DNA from: an uncultured Alphaproteobacteria bacterium
GTDB lineage: Bacteria > Pseudomonadota > Alphaproteobacteria > Puniceispirillales > UBA1172
Direction: 5' to 3'
DNA length: 7,139 nt
Assembly: GCA_937952245.1 (NCBI GenBank)
Contig: CALFYS010000092.1
Span: 1 to 7,139, forward strand
Shown here: piece by piece, positions 6,726 through 7,139 of the stretch
How positions within the stretch are numbered: the stretch's first letter is position 1
Layout: each line of letters opens with the position of its first letter
Program-made: the position numbers and the translations under genes
Notes under the pieces: generated by a model
Told to the model about the DNA's origin: nothing
Seen by the model: the letters and a program-made list of their open reading frames with translations, nothing else
Database searches by the model: none

Positions 6726-7139
6726 GTGATCGCAATTCATCAATTGACACGATTTTTGGCGGGGCTGGGGGAGATTGTCAATATTCTTACCGCCCCGGTT
6801 GTGGCCGCGCTGGCTTATTTAGCGGCGATGGAACGATTCATGGGGGAACGATTGATGGGGGATCACATGATGACGACTCATGCCGCCAACAATGCCGCGG
6901 GCCATGCCGATATGATCAGTCAGGATATGGCGATTTTCATGTCGATCATCATCGCCACTGTCACCGTTGGGTTTGTTAATGGCGGGTTTGCCGTTCTGTT
7001 TAGCATCCGGCGGATACTGGCCGAAGGGCGGGGTCAAGGCTCAACCCCCAAGGCGAAGCCAACCCCCGCGATGAAAACAGCGGAGATGAAAACAGCGGAG
7101 ATGAAGGCAACACCAGAAGACACGTCAAAAGACGAACAA
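6726..7139 (+). CDS. Two-helix membrane protein of unknown function, 3' end beyond the window (138+ aa)
   Basis: The frame is open from GTG 6726 to the last base, 138 codons with no stop, so the gene continues past the right edge. The sequence starts MIAIHQLTRFLAGLGE. Hydrophobic segments lie at about 17-34 (IVNILTAPVVAALAYLAA) and 69-94 (AIFMSIIIATVTVGFVNGGFAVLFSI). RRILAEGRGQ follows helix 2, so positive-inside reasoning puts both ends in the cytoplasm and the 35-68 loop in the periplasm. That loop is rich in Met (35, 39, 44, 48, 49, 63, 68) and His (47, 52, 60). The tail after ~105 is a Lys/Ala/Pro/Thr-rich, probably disordered region with two MKTAE repeats. No family is recognised. The strong ribosome binding site makes it a real gene. 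ATG 6828 is an unlikely alternative start because it would remove helix 1. Confidence 0.75.
   Translation, partial: MIAIHQLTRFLAGLGEIVNILTAPVVAALAYLAAMERFMGERLMGDHMMTTHAANNAAGHADMISQDMAIFMSIIIATVTVGFVNGGFAVLFSIRRILAEGRGQGSTPKAKPTPAMKTAEMKTAEMKATPEDTSKDEQ
7071..7100 (+). repeat. In-frame 15-bp tandem repeat (MKTAE x2)
   Basis: ATGAAAACAGCGGAG occurs twice back to back (7071-7085 and 7086-7100), followed by a degenerate third start (ATGAAGGCA). It encodes MKTAE-MKTAE-MKA in the cytoplasmic tail of the partial membrane protein. Confidence 0.9.

Overview
The window looks like an ordinary chromosomal segment of an alphaproteobacterium. The evidence is a proteobacterial class A RNase P RNA, a DjlA-type protein translationally coupled to a Uup-type ABC-F ATPase, an acyltransferase with an alphaproteobacterial-style KHQSAWET motif, a DUF2237 protein, and moderate G+C. 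A marine lineage such as SAR116 or another Rhodospirillales-like group would fit, but this is an impression and was not tested. There are no tRNA genes, insertion sequences, CRISPR arrays, integrases or phage genes.

Left block (1-2013, all minus strand, read right to left): tusA (sulfur carrier/transferase), then plsC (1-acylglycerol-3-phosphate acyltransferase) overlapping it by GTGA. A cysteine-rich DUF2237 protein follows, then two small unrecognised proteins of 65 and 62 aa coupled by an 8-nt overlap. Last is the first ~22 codons of a gene that leaves the window on the left.

Centre (2014-5211): a 93-bp divergent promoter region separates tusA from a plus-strand pair, djlA-like (TerB plus C-terminal J domain) and uup (two ABC domains and a C-terminal coiled coil), whose reading frames overlap by 8 nt. 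The RNase P RNA gene rnpB follows on the plus strand with its own TTGACA promoter. Its 3' end, with the downstream T-rich tract, is perfectly duplicated as a 17-bp tandem repeat.

Right block (5222-7139): a convergent minus-strand FAD-linked oxidase closely resembling LDHD-type D-lactate dehydrogenase. A 124-bp divergent region leads to a plus-strand GTG-start gene for a two-helix membrane protein with a Met/His-rich loop, cut by the right edge.

I see housekeeping genes for translation-linked ATPase activity, protein folding, RNA processing, phospholipid synthesis, sulfur relay and lactate oxidation. No multi-gene novel system is evident. The points most worth checking are the rnpB 3' duplication and rnpB structural peculiarities, a possibly leaderless djlA transcript, and the uncharacterised small or partial genes at both edges.
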